Below the pieces are notes generated by a model. The model did no database searches. It was given only the letters and a program-made list of their open reading frames with translations, and was not told the origin of the DNA. A stretch of 64,000 nt of DNA from Jacaranda mimosifolia (Eukaryota > Streptophyta > Magnoliopsida > Lamiales > Bignoniaceae). The stretch covers positions 18,986,501-19,050,500 of the forward strand of contig CM032133.1 of the NCBI GenBank assembly GCA_018894105.1. Reading direction: 5' to 3'. Position numbers and translations under genes: made by a program. This document shows positions 35,461-48,500 of this stretch, piece after piece; positions within the stretch are counted from its first letter, which is position 1, and each line of letters begins with the position of its first letter.

Positions 35461-36350
35461 GTCTTCACATCTTCTTTATGGGGATTTGAATATTGTCATG
35501 CTCTTTTTTGCACTATATTATTTGGAAGACTTATTCTTTATGATTTTTCTCGCTTCCATAATATCGTCTGCACATTATAGTGTGCTTATGCTCTTTACTA
35601 TTTTTACAGTAGTCGATTGCCTTGGGCAGGCTCCTAGGCTTATGGTCTTTGAGAGTTTAGGCACGTGCTAGGTGCTCGGTCTTTTAGATGCCTGGGTACT
35701 TACTGGGTGTCCAATCGGTAGCCTTGATCATATTGCTGAGCATATATCAATTTATTGGGAGCATAGCTCATCCTCTTGGGTAACTTAAAAAAATTATTCA
35801 GGTGAGGCTTTGTGCTTTAGGAGTTACTCAGAATATTAAGTGGGATTTTATGTCTCTATAAATAACTTAGAGAATTTCTTTCTTTGGGACTGCTTTACTT
35901 TTTTTCTTTTGCATAAATTATGGTAAGGCTTGGATTTAGCTTTATTTTCTGCACATGAGGTCAAGTGTTGGTTAGACACTTTTTCTTGTTCTTTGATGTT
36001 ATCGAAACTTGCTTCCTTTTGCTTAAGGAAGATTTTTCTAGTCAGTTATGTTGAACACTTAGTCAATTGCCTATTCTTGATGTTTGATTGTCGTGTAGCG
36101 AGAGCACGTGAGTAGGCTGTTTTACCCTGTCTTATCACATGTTAATGTGAACACCTCTTGGGAGGTTTTACCACAATTGTGGAATGCATGAACGTAAATG
36201 TGAGGATTGTTTAAGAGTTCTTACAACAATACTTTGTCATTTGAATCGAATTTGATCGTGAGCTTTGTTGGTAAGGTCTTAATACAAATATTAAGTATTG
36301 TGACAGTGTTTGGATGCAAGCCTCGTTGTCAATAACATTTGATAAGTTGG
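35461..36350. other. Spacer between two inverted repeat arrays
   Basis: About 890 bp with no recognised gene. Plus-strand open frames at 35429-35671 and 35930-36115 are short and without known domains. If both arrays pair, this would be the loop. Confidence 0.4.
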
Positions 36351-36965
36351 CCACGTACCCCTAAGGGGGCCCAATAGTGGGCTTTAGTGATGCAACCATG
36401 TACCCTTGGGGGGCCTTGTAGTGAACTTATATTTGGCAACTACATACCTCCAAGAAAGTCGTATAGTGGATTTACACCAATAAAATTTAGTTGAGATAAT
36501 TCAATTGTAGGTACGACCACTTACCTCATGTGAGAACTTATGATGGGCTTACGACAATGACCACATACTCTTGGGAGAGCCATATAGTGGGTTTACACCA
36601 AAATCATTTAGTTAGAGATGCTGCCACTTACCTCCGGAGAGGATTTACTATAAGTATACACACAGCAACCATGTACTCTCAGGGAAGCCGAATAATGCCT
36701 TTATGCTCAAATAATTCCATTGGAGGTGCTGCTACTTACCTCTGATTAAAATTTATAACAATGCGCAAAAATTGCATACTCTCGATAGAGCCAAATAGTG
36801 GGTTTATGCCAAAATCATTCATTTGGAGGTGCAGCTACTTACCTCCAGGAAGGATTTAAGATGGGCTTAAGCACGATATCCATATACTTTTAGGAAATCC
36901 ATATAGTGGGTTTATGCTTAGTTGGAGGTGCTGTCACTTACCTTCAAGGAGAATTTATAATGGAG
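36351..36965. repeat. Degenerate tandem array, ~105-bp composite units
   Basis: Seven starts of a CCAYGTACYC...GCCATATAGTGGGTTT segment are seen from 36351. Later ones are separated by a second segment holding GGAGGTGCTGCCACTTACCTCC-like short inverted repeats (GGAGGT/ACCTCC), giving a period near 105-120 bp. The first two units lack the second segment. The first segment is the reverse complement of the 35319-35460 unit. Confidence 0.75.
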
Positions 36966-38696
36966 ATGCATGCTTCTGGGGTTTTACTGTAGATGATGTG
37001 TTCTTACTAGTCTTTATGCAAAAAAGAAGAGAAGTACATAAAGAGACTTAGTGTGCATCATTGAAGCGGCAAAAGAAACAATTACTGTTGTTCAAATATG
37101 AACAACCTTTTATTTATTCTAGAAATGCATTTGTTGCTCCTTGAGAGGTGTATCTACTGAGGTTAGGACTTTTTGCAACTGTGTGGAGTGGGCCACACAG
37201 CTAAAGATGGCTTCTTCCTTCTTAAGAGTTGCTTCTCTTATGGTCTTGTACTACATAAATTTCTTCCTTCATGAGTTGAGCTCTTGTGGGGATTCCTCAA
37301 GTTCCAAGATTATATCTCTATATGTTCTCTTTTCGATTGCTTGCCTCTGTAGTTTCTTCTTTGGATCCATCTAGGGAGGCCTTGATCTTTTACAATTGGG
37401 TATCAGCCCCATTCAATTGAGAGACATCATGGGGTATGACGACTATTGAGTTCTTGTTGTCTATTGGGATCTTCCTCATTCTATGAATAGGTTAGAGAGG
37501 CTAGGACTATTAGGACGTTAGTGCATTCGTCTCTTCTTGTCTCTAACTATTCCTCTTTGAGGGTCACGTCAGAAGGTTAGGATCACACTTTGCACGTGCA
37601 TGGATCTAGTTTCGGCGAGTAGACACGTATTTGCTTTGTGACGCTCATGGACGTTTTAGGGCATTGATGTAGTTGCCTCATCTGAGTGTGCTGGGGATCA
37701 TTAATATATTTCTATAACAAATAGATTGTTAGCCATATGGGGTTGTGGTCTTCTTTTGGGATTCTATCTCCGCTACTGCATCTTCTAACAATTATCCGTA
37801 CTTTAAGTTTGGATGGTCTTTTAGGGTTATCTTCATCACTTGGCATCTACTCATCAAGGTACCTTCACTAGATTGGGGTTTCAATCTCACTCATTAGGCA
37901 ATTACTTCCTTTAGTAGTTCACCTTTCATTATTTCATCATTGTTTTATTTATTTTCTAATTTCTCAACTTTAAGTATTTATGAATAGATCCTCAATAATT
38001 TAATTTAAATTTAATTTATGGCCTAATTTTTAACTATTTTATTCTATCAAAATAAATATTTTAATAATAATAATTATTATTTAAGATCCCAAAATTGGGG
38101 TGTTGTGCGTACACTTAAGGTTAAGAAAATTAAAATGGGATAGAGGAAGTTTGAGTGTAGGTGTGGTTATCATTAATTTATCTCGACAAATACAAGTGAG
38201 GGGCCTCAAGGATTATCCTGGCTTCTGTACATATTTCCTTTCTACAAAAATAACGATAACAAACATTCGTTGAACAGTTTGATGCCACAATCATTTTAAT
38301 AGCGCAAGAATTTTATATTAATGTTCTAGAGTAGAAAAATGGCAAGGTCTTGGGTTGTGGTTTACACGTAATTTTTAATTGTTATTATGTTAATCACTTT
38401 TATTACACCATTGATATCAAGCTAAAACATAGGCGAAGAAATGGATCTAGATGAGATTACTAAGGTTGTTATACTGGTGATGTTTAATGGAAAACCATGA
38501 AGGCAACTACTTTTCTTCAAATCTTGCTACTTAACCAAGTTGGCAAAATTATAGCTACACTTTATCATTACAAAGATGCTTCTTCCCACATACTATGGTG
38601 TTATCTCTCGCAGTCAAGCCATCATCCTCTTTGCCGTTTGACTAAAAATCCATTGATATCAGGAAGTTTCTTAATGTAATATCTAACAATATGCCC
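36966..38696. other. Possible tail of element F, nothing coding
   Basis: No gene is recognised. A GATCCCAAAATTGGGGTGTTG string near 38084-38104 resembles a gypsy LTR end and might mark the right border of element F, but no matching 5' LTR start was found. 38110-38696 is unassigned. Confidence 0.35.
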
Positions 38697-38705
38697 AATC
38701 CACAT

Positions 38706-39055
38706 GAATATTGCAACATTAGTCCCTTATGTTTGGCCTTCCATCAGTTTGGTACATTAAAATATTCAACTGTGTCCTAAGGATCACAAATTTCAATATG
38801 TTGAGGCCAAAATTTCACAAGTTTAGTCCATTTCGCCAGAATCTTGCTAGAAACTTAATGGAAATTGGCATGCTTGAAGCACGTGACATCAAATTTGGGG
38901 TTCTTTGGCACCTGTCCCAATTTTTTGACATCCCTACGGCTAATGGGAAATCTCGCCATGTCCTTTGTTGATGTGTAACTCACTTACACATCAGCCCCCC
39001 ATATGTAAAAAAAAAAAACCATGGGCACGTCAGCCCTTTTAGGCAGGTTAAAAAA
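38706..39055. repeat. Left terminal inverted repeat of the MULE
   Basis: About 350 bp, pairing with 43550-43904. An A12 run near 39008-39019 interrupts the pairing. Confidence 0.88.
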
Positions 39056-40389
39056 GAAGTTGTTTTCTTCCTTCAACAAGATGTAGCCCAAATCCCAAAA
39101 TCGCATTTAGTTGTAACTGGTTGCTATTTTCTTACCTCAAATCCTTTACCAATTGGTTTTGGTTGAACGATAAAGATTCCAACATTTGTTCTCTTCAATG
39201 GCTTCTTCTTCTTTTTTCTCTACTTCAACCCAGTTGTTCGCACCTCTGGAGTATTTTTGTGGAATGAGAGCTCAAGAAAGGACATCATGGATTGAGCTGA
39301 GCCAGGTAGAAAGTTCCACTATGCTTTGGATAGGTTTGTCTTTTATTGATATTTTCTAGCATTATTTTTTTCTGGCATTTTTCTTTCTAGTTTTGGAAGT
39401 TTTGTAGAGGCACAAGTATGGTTTTTTTCAATGGGCAAATCCACCTATGTATGCAAGGTCAAGGAACATTATTCTGATCTTTTTAGATGAATTAACACAA
39501 TAGAGTCGGAGAAGTCTAGGTTGAGGAGGAGATATAGGATTCTGTAGTGGTTAGTAGGGCTATCTTGACTTTGTTTTGTGTTTTATTTTATGTTTCTATT
39601 AGTTGCATGTAATAGGAAATAGGTGCTAGGATGAGGATGGAAATTTAGTACTGCATGCAAATGGAAATTAGGTGACCAATGTAGGTTTATGTATTTTGTT
39701 GTACTTGAATTTATGTACTCTTCAAGTTTGATAATGATGTTGTTCTAATGCAAGTTTGATAAGTTTTCTGGTAAGAATAAATGAGCAAATTCCATAAACT
39801 TATTTGCAATTTTGAAAGAATTAAAAGAGTAAGATTGAGCAGAAACCAACTGCAAAGACTGAGCTAAATAAGGAATTGAAGTGAGCCAAAGGAACTACTA
39901 AAGTGATCTAGATTGAGAAATGAATTGAAGAAAGAGACAAACGAATAACTAAAGAAGACAACTAAAGAACTTAAGATGCAACCAAAGTGAACAACTAAAA
40001 AATGAACAACAATGAGACCAAAGAACATAAAGACCAAGAAACCAACTGCAATAACGAGATCAAAGAACAAACAACAAATCAACTACAACAAAAGACCAAG
40101 AACCAAGTGCAAAAAACTAAGCAGTAAAATAACATTCTGCACTAAAAAATTAGCTGTGTATATCAATTGATAAAAATTATCACAATTAAGTACAATTATT
40201 TGTAGCAAAACAATACCAATTTCATTCATTATTATGAACATTGCATTCCATCAAAACAAAACACCTTAGTCTAATCGATCCTACTGAGGAATTCAAAAAG
40301 CTAAATTATCTTGCAATAATTGCTTCACAAATGAACTTCAATTGACTAAAAAATGAATGAAAGTTGTCTTCAAGCTGTCTTCAAACAAA

Positions 40390-42930
40390 AACTCCCAAGA
40401 ACTTCAATTTGTTTTCTTCTTCTTTTTTGTGAACTTCTTCTTCCCTTGCAGGTGGTCCATTGTAGAGTTCAAGTTGCTTAAAGTGCCATATTTCATTTTC
40501 CTTGAGGTTGAAGCTTGAGTGAGGGTGCATTTGGATTATTAACTCCCTAGATTTTGAGAAAGCTACAGTTGTTGGTACATAGAAGGTCTAGGTACCTTAG
40601 TAGGGACTTGTGATTGTGATGAGGTTGCAACATTGTCCTGAAAATAACATAATACACACAAGTTACAACAAACAATAAAACTTATATATAAATTTAAAAA
40701 ATATGAATACTTACTTTTGCAGTAGGGACTTGTGCTTATGATGAAGCTACAGGAGATTGCTTAGATGAATTCCCACTCTTTTCCTGACCAGAAGCCAAAA
40801 TAATTTAAAACCAAATCTTATAAACTCAAATCTTATAGAATATTGACCTTATACCTTGCATTTTCCCTTTTATTGTAAATTAGCTAACTAACTTTCTGCA
40901 GCTTTCGTCCTAACATATTAACACAATATCAAAATATTTAACAGATGAATTAAAGCTACTAACATAAATGATAAATACCTCTAGTTTCTTCCTAGCGGCT
41001 GTTGTAATTGATTCCAACTCAAACTCTTCAATGTTTGGCCTTATATGTTGATCATCATTGACATTCCTAACTTGTAAACAAGCAAGAAACCAAGCTAAAA
41101 TAATATGTTTTAAAAGATGGAAAAAAGTGAGAACAAGTTCAAAAGATGAAATCAGAGTACCTTCTTCCTCCTTGTAGTGGATGAGCTTGGTCCTTCATAC
41201 TAGTCTTCACCAATTGCTTTTGTCAACAATTTTATCAACATCCTTTCTTCTAGCTCTAGTAGGCTTTCCTTTTTTCTTCCCAAAATTTGGTGGCAAAAAG
41301 AGGGTATGTAGAGTGTTTCTCCCTACAACTCTTGGCTATTGATCCCCATTATAGCATTTTCATACACTCTTTTATAATATTCTATATAATAACATTAATC
41401 TACAAAATTAAAAGGATCCATTTTCATACTATAGATAGCACTACAAGCATGTAAGCATGGGACTCCTATTAGTTTCCTCTTTTTACAGTTGCAAGTACAC
41501 TACTCCAAACTAGCACAATATTAGGCCCCATGTCTAATTTGGTAATGTGCATCATCTAACTTTCTAGGTGTACAGTTTGCTATATTTTTAATGTGATCAT
41601 CAATCATTTCAATGACTGAAGGACAAATGTGTCCCTTCTATGACTTGGCAACCTTTTCTAAAATCTTGGTATTAAATATTCTTTGATCCATTCTAGTATG
41701 GTGATGATTGATTTTTCTCTAGTATACAAAATAGCTATTGAAGGACTTGCAAAAATTATCTAAGACCATATCATATTTTGAAACTATAGTGAAGTGACAC
41801 TTGCTCCAATGTGAGGGTGCCTCATCATTGAACCAATCTGTTGTGGCTTGGTCAATATTAGCCATATCCATCGTTGATTCCTTGAACTAACCTATAGTAA
41901 TACTGTTAGCAGCTTTCCACAATGCATCTTTGAACTGCAACCCCTTAAAACCAACACTACTGAAATTCTTCCACAAGTGTCTAACATAAACTCTATGTTC
42001 TGAGGTAGGAAACACTTCTTCAAAAGTCAGAATAAGTCCCTTTTGTTTATCAAATATCATCTTCTATTTCACTACTTGTAGCACCATCACTCTCACTATA
42101 TTAATCACTACCAAGCTCACCTTTACTCACAGCCCAACCTTTTTCATTTCCAACCTATTCCTCACTAGGGTCTAACATTTTCTTTAAATAATAAGTCATC
42201 TACATCCTCACCACTGTTACCATTCTCACTGTTATACTCACTATCATCACTTAAGTCATCAACTATGTCATCATCCCCTTCCTATGAGACTATTTTAAGA
42301 AAACATTTTGGAAAAAAAATCCTTAAAGGAGCATCATCATTAGAGGTTAAGTCCACTGCATGCCCATTTTCTTCACTCTCATTTTCATTTTCTTTAGCCT
42401 CACTTTCATTTTTTTCACTCTCATTTTCATTTTCTTCAATCCCTAAGTATTCAACATCTAAGTCAAAGCTATCTTCACACTATTTTCAGCATTTTCATAT
42501 TCATTCAGTAAGTTGGATTTATTGGCCTGAGTATCATTTGCAACATCTTCCATTATAATATTCCCAATTTTTTGACTTTGATCATTGTCTTTCTTTACAA
42601 CAGCAACATCAATGTAAATGTCAACCTCCCTATACCTAGCATCCACATGATCCATATAATTTTTTTTGTATTCTTGGTCATTTCTCACAAGTTTAAATCC
42701 ATTATTCATTTTGGTGTAGTATTGCCTAGGTTGCTCACTAATCAAACTAGTAGTGAACAATTCTAGGTTTTTTATGTTCATTTCTTTAGTAGACATATAT
42801 TCAAACTTTGTCACTCTACCCTAGCATCTGTGGCCACATGAACTAGTGCAAATTCCTCCTCATAATAAATAGCAACAGTAATTGTACTTGTCTTTAGATC
42901 TTCACATGACATGCCAAAAAAATAAAAAAA
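40390..42930 (-). pseudogene. Decayed MURA-type transposase
   Basis: Read from 42930 downward. First comes an N-terminal MuDR-like domain (TITVAIYYEEEF..., then 42814-42458 with YYTKMNNGFKLVRNDQEY and VDIYIDVAV) followed by an acidic linker (NENESEENG, about 42360-42450). The flanking DNA-binding part and the start of the catalytic domain are missing, apparently by deletion near 42060-42180. The C-terminal part of the MULE transposase domain follows (LILTFEEVFPTSEHRVYVRHLWKNF, then WFNDEAPSHWSKCHF, SFNSYFV, RMDQRIF, KGHICPSV). Then comes a SWIM zinc finger at about 41450-41540 (CTCNCKKRKLIGVPCLHA) and apparent small spliced 3' exons down to about 40390 ending in lysine-rich sequence. In-frame stops occur within the domain. 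It would have cut and joined the element ends; it can no longer do so. Confidence 0.8.
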
Positions 42931-43549
42931 ATAAAAAAAGAATAAATAAATCAGCAAAGAAGGGACCCAGGGAATCATGACAAAAATACATATAAAATAG
43001 GGGACCACAACTCCACAGAATCTCACATGCAATAACCCTAGGGAACATATAACCCCACATGCAATAAAACTTTTAGAACATACAAGGGACCACTTTATAC
43101 AACAAAAATGACTTTATTAAACCCTAAAAGCAACATTCAGAAGAAAAACTCATCTTCCAAGGCATACAGGGGTTCACTTAACTATTAAACCATTAAAGCC
43201 AAGATTTAGAACATAAAATGCATGAAAAAGGTATTTACTAACCATACCAAGGCAGGGATAGGAAAATGTGTCTATCCACACATTTGAACACCATCTTTAA
43301 TGCCTACTTTCAAAACCTCCCTTGCTGCCTATCTTCACAACCTCACTTGCTTGCAATAATCCTTGCCCAGGTTGGATGAGATGAACATAGATTGGGGAAT
43401 GGAATTTTGGGGGGATTTTTGACTTCTGGGTTCTAAAGAATGACTATAGTTTTTTTTTTAATTCTATTTAAAAATGCATTTTTAACACCCTTCAGATTTC
43501 ATATTTTGGTGCCTCATATTTCATTTTTTAAGATATTTTTTTATTGAAC

Positions 43550-43904
43550 TTTTACCCACCTAAAAGGGTTGACATGGACATGGGTTTTTTAAATGGAGGG
43601 GATGATGTGTAAGCGAGTTACACATCAACAAGTAACATGGTGGGGTTTGCCAATTAGGCATGAGAAGATGGAAAAATTGGGATAGGTGTCAAAAAACTTC
43701 CAAATTTGATGTCACTTGCTTCAAGTATGTCAATTTTTGGCTAGTTTCTAGAAAGATTCTGGCGAAGTGGACTAAAATCACGGAATTTTAACCTCAACAT
43801 GTTGAAATTTGTGATTCTTAGGACTTATTTACGAGTTGAATATTTTAATAGACTAAACTGACGAAAGACCAAGCATAAGGGACTAAAATTGTAGTTTTTC
43901 CCCA
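43550..43904. repeat. Right terminal inverted repeat of the MULE
   Basis: Reverse complement of 38706-39055 with scattered substitutions. Confidence 0.88.
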
Positions 43905-43913
43905 ATCCATTGA

Positions 43914-45527
43914 CATGTCTTTGGTACTATCTCTTGTTGCAATATTATCTACTTAGGTTTACATAACATAGAATAGAGAAAATAAGCTCTTGGAATCCAA
44001 GGAACCCATTGGTGTAGGGACTATTCATCTTATCATTAGAGCTAGCAAAAATCACTCTACCCAACGGGAGGCCGACTACTTAGTAATTGCATTATTGCAT
44101 ACTTTCCTTGCCACCTATGAATAAAGATACATATCTAATGTCTAGTCGTAAGTAATTAATTTAGGAGTTAAAATTTTAGTATAATCAAAGCATCAAGCAA
44201 CTCCTCTACCTACATAGTCAAGACCTAGGCCTCACGACATACCATCCCTGCTAACACTATTGCAACCTAATTCAAGTAAGTTTCTTTCTTAAACCTTTTT
44301 TCTTTTACTTTTCTTTTTCTTGGTAGTCTTTTTTGTTTTCCTTATGATTCTCATATTGGTTTTATGCTTTGTCTTTAGCACATTAAGACTAATGTGCATG
44401 TGAGTTTTGGGTATTGGTTTAATTATGTGTGTAGCCACATAAATTGTTAATATCTTTATTAGGAACCGACTAAAACAAAGCCAACTTTTCTCTATTTATG
44501 ATGATAATAGCTGTTTGTTATTGTGACTTGCGGAATAATGTAGGTTTAAGATAACTTTATTTCCATTTAGTATACGTAGTCCTATTGGTAGAATGGGAAC
44601 CCCTCTTATTTGAGCACTTGGTTGTGTACCATGAGCCATCATGATGATTTAGAGAATATTTATGGACTTGTAATTATAAAAATAAGCCAAAGAATGCTAG
44701 AATTTATTTGATTTCTTATCTAAGAAAAATCATAGGAGACTCCGTTTGAAAAATAACTTTGGCTATTTTTCGATCTGTTTAGGCTTGAAATAGCATCCTC
44801 TCATATCCCCCTTTAAGCATACAAAATATCTATTACTTTTTTGTCTCCATATTGTAATAGTGCCTGAAACACATATAATAACCGAACTAACCTTCATATG
44901 CACAATGACGTTTTTTTATAAATAAAAATAAAAAATCTTTGGAGCCTGATGGAAGATGAGAGCAACAAGTCAATGCTACCACTAAGAAAAATTATATAGT
45001 GTGTGTGTGTATATATATCTAGGAAAAAAGAGAGATATAAAGAAAAGAAAGAGAAAGAAAATAAAAGCTATTTATGGAAGGAAAATTGATTACATAACAA
45101 CATAAATTTAGGGTGTGCCTCGTATAACAAGTGGTTCTATCAATTTATAATAAATCAAGTGCTACAGATTTGCTAAGCCACTTTTTATCCTATTTGTATT
45201 AGAGATTGATTAAAAATTAATAGCTGGGTATCTTTGATTATGTCGTAAGTTTATTTAGATATTTTTCCTAGAATTTTGGAGTAGCTGAGAATTTTTGATT
45301 TAGTGCCAAATTATTCTACTATTTTGTTGGTTTTGGTTATCCTGTAAAGCCTATTCAAAGGCATTATTAGTCCATGAATAAATGAGTTTTACTGTCTACA
45401 ATATTACAACAACTTATGTCCATCACATGTATAAATCTTATTTCTTTACTACATTCACTTTGTTATTTGCTATATTCTATAGCAATTTGTGAGTTTTTGT
45501 GAGCTCCTTGAGTCCATTTCTCCAACA
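43914..45527 (+). mobile_element. Flank and probable 5' LTR of copia element E
   Basis: The right end reads TCTCCAACA and is followed four bases later by a primer-like site, so the 5' LTR of element E should end at about 45527. Where it begins is not visible because no 3' LTR partner lies in the window; TGATGGAAGATGAG near 44949 is one possible start. The stretch 43914-44940 holds no recognised gene. A short GT/AT microsatellite lies at 44999-45018. Confidence 0.45.
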
Positions 45528-45531
45528 ATTA

Positions 45532-45544
45532 TGGTATTAAAGCC
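45532..45544 (+). other. Worn primer-binding site of element E
   Basis: TGGTATTAAAGCC differs at two positions from TGGTATCAGAGCC, the initiator-Met-tRNA site. It lies between the LTR end and the gag ATG at 45573. Confidence 0.75.
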
Positions 45545-45572
45545 TCGCTTGATTGTAACTGGGCATACACTC

Positions 45573-48500
45573 ATGGTAACTAACGACAACGCGGTAAGCG
45601 TTTCACAACCATCAATTTCAATCTTCAAAGGTGAATGCTATGAATTCTGGAGTATCAAAATGAAGACTTTATTCAAGTCCCAAGATCTTTGGGACTTGGT
45701 TGAGAATGGGTATCTTGATCTAGATGAAGAGGCCAAGTTGCGAGAGAAGAAGAAAGGGACTTCAAAGTACTATTCCTCATCCAACAAACAGTGCATGAAT
45801 CAATATTTTCAAAAATAGCGATAACAAATACAACTAAGAAGCATAAATGACTTTGCAGATGGCATTCTAAGGCTCTCAAAGGTAATCACGATAAAACTCC
45901 AATCACTTCGTCATGATTTCAAAACATTGCAATTGAAAAATAGAGAATCGGTGCAAGATTTTCTATTTGGAGTAGATGCAATTGTAAATCAAATGAGGTC
46001 TTATGCAGAGGTACTTATTGATGAAACTGTTGTAGAAAAAGTGTTGTGTAGTTTAACTCTAAAATTTGATCATGTAGTTGCAGCTATTGAGGAGTTGAAA
46101 GACTTGGCTATATGCTCATTTGATAAACTAATGGGATCCTTAGAACCCATGAAGCCAGGTTGAACAAAGCAAATGAAAAGAGTGGTGAAAAGGCCTTTCA
46201 GGTGATGAGGGAGTCATCTAAATAGCAAGATGAACCAAGAAAGGCATCAAGTAGAGGACGCAGTAGAGGAGGATATCATAGCAGAGGTAGTAGAGGTAGA
46301 AGTAGAGTTGGTGGACAAGAAGAACAAAGGTGAATGATCGAGAAGTAAAGTAATTACAAGAGCAATATTTAGTGTTATAACTGTAAACTATTTGGGCATG
46401 TAAAGGCTGAATGCTGGAAAAAAGAAAAAGTAAGCAAATTGTGTAGAAGATGAGGAAAAAATCAAGCTATTCATGACCTACTAAGATAACACTATAGCTT
46501 CAAGTGATATTTGGTTTATGGACAATGAGAGTTCCAACCCTATGATTGGGATAAAATCATTATTTAAGGAGCTTGATGAGTCATACAAGGTGAAAGTGAG
46601 ACTTGGTGATGACTAACAAGTGCAAGTTGAAGGCAAAGGCGCAGTGGCAATAAGCAAAGGCCCCGATAACGTAAAGCTCCTTTACAATGTTTATTTTATT
46701 CCTATTTTATTGCAAAACCTGCTAATTGTTAGGCAACTTATATCTAATGGATACTCTATTATTTTTAATGATAGCTTAAGTGTGATTAGAGTTAAAAAAA
46801 AATCAGAATAGGTCATTGTTGATGTTCAAATGGCACCTAATAAGCTTTTTCCGCTTGAAGTCTCTAGTGTTGAAAAACATGCTTTTGTTGTCAAAGAAAA
46901 TAGTGAGTCCAAATTATGGCATTTACTGTATTGGAATTTGAATGTAAAAGGTCTAAAATTGTTGAGTCAAAAGGAAATGATTTTTGGGTTACCTAGAATT
47001 GAGTCTTTAGATTTATGTGAAGGATGTGTATATGGGAAACAATGTAAAAACACCATTTCTTGTGGGAAAGTCTAGAAAGACATTTGAGTGTCATCAGCTT
47101 GTCCATGCTAATTTATGTGGCCCCATGGAAACATAATCGTTTGGTGGGAGTTGTTATTTCTTGTTGTTTGTTGATGATTATAGTTGCATGAGCTGACTTT
47201 TTACAATACAAATTAGAGACATTTGAGATATTCAAGAAGTTCAAGGCTTTTGTTGAGACGTAAAGTGGAAGAAGCATAAATACGAACAGATAGAGGATGA
47301 GAGTTTATTGCTTATGAATTTAGTTAGTTTTGTGAAGAACACAGTCTACATAGAGGATTGACAACACTATACACACCGAAGCAAAATGGAGTGGTTGAGC
47401 GGAAAAATCTCACGGTAGTTGAAATGACAAGAAGTTTGTTGAAAGCAAAGGAATTGGCAGATTGTTTTTTGGGCTAAAGATGTTGCTACTGCTGTCTAGT
47501 TGTTAAATTTGTTACCAACAAAGGCTATTCAAAACCAAACACTTTATGAGGCTTGGAGTGGAAGAAGGCCTTGGGTAAGCCACTTGAAAATATTTGGTTG
47601 TATTGCCTATTCTTTGGTAGATTCACATAAATGCAGTAAACTTGTGAAAAATCCATGAAATGTATTTTTGTTGATTATTGTAATCAATAAAAAGCATATA
47701 GACATTACAATTCTATGAGGGGTAAGGTGAGTATTAGTAGGAATGTTGTGCTTGATGAAGAGACAAGTTGGAGCTAGCATGAGAAATTTATGATATTCAC
47801 TTTAAAATACTTACAGAAAATGAAGTTCCACCAACTATTTTAGAACAATCAACTCCTCCAAATACTCCTGGCTTATCTTTATCAACCTCACCTAGCTCCA
47901 CTTCATCAAGTTCCAACAGCAAAAGCTCATCAAAAGATAAAACTCCTCTAAGCAAAGTCAGGTTGTTGGTTGAGATTTATGATACTACACAAGTCTTATT
48001 TGTAGCTGATCCAATAACATTCAAATAAGCAAATGAAAAGGAAGAATGGAGTAAAGCATTGATGGAAGAGCTTAAAGCAATCTAGAATAATGAGACATGG
48101 GAATTGCTGGATCTTCCTAAAGATAAGAAAGCCACTAGAGTAAAATTGGTCTTTAGAGCAAAGTTTCAAGCAGATGGAAGCATACAAAAACATAAGACAC
48201 GACTCGTGGTCAAAGGCTATTCATAGCAACAAGGTGTAGATTATGACGATACCTTCTCTCTAGTTGCAAGGTTTGAAATAGTGAGAACTTTGATAGCCTT
48301 AGCTGCTCAATTAAGTTGGACTATCTACCAATTTGATGTTAAATCTGTGTTCCTGAATGGAGAGTTAGACGAAGAAGTGTATGTCTCTCATCCAGAAGGT
48401 TTTGTAGTTTGTGGAAAAGAAGACCAAGTGTACAAGCTATGTAAGGTATTTTACAAGCTGAAGTAATTTCCGTAGGTACCAGCAAAATAGATTCTTATTT

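Larger units (their letters stand above)
38706..43904 (-). mobile_element. Mutator-like element with ~350-bp TIRs
   Basis: 38706-39055 and 43550-43904 are inverted copies of each other. The left reads CATTAGTCCCTTATGTTTGG, the right reversed TTTTAGTCCCTTATGCTTGG, and similarity continues through CGCCAGAATCTT, GATGTGTAACTC and CCCTTTTAGG. Candidate 9-bp target duplications AATCCACAT (38697-38705) and AATCCATTG (43905-43913) agree at six leading positions, so the insertion is old. It encodes a decayed MURA-type transposase on the minus strand. Confidence 0.88.

Noticed and set aside
35319..36965. CRISPR-like array
   Set aside because: Units are degenerate and lack uniform spacers, both orientations occur, and the genome is a plant.
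42265..42558. 97-codon serine/phenylalanine-rich plus-strand frame
   Set aside because: It is the reverse of the acidic Glu/Asn linker of the MULE transposase on the minus strand.
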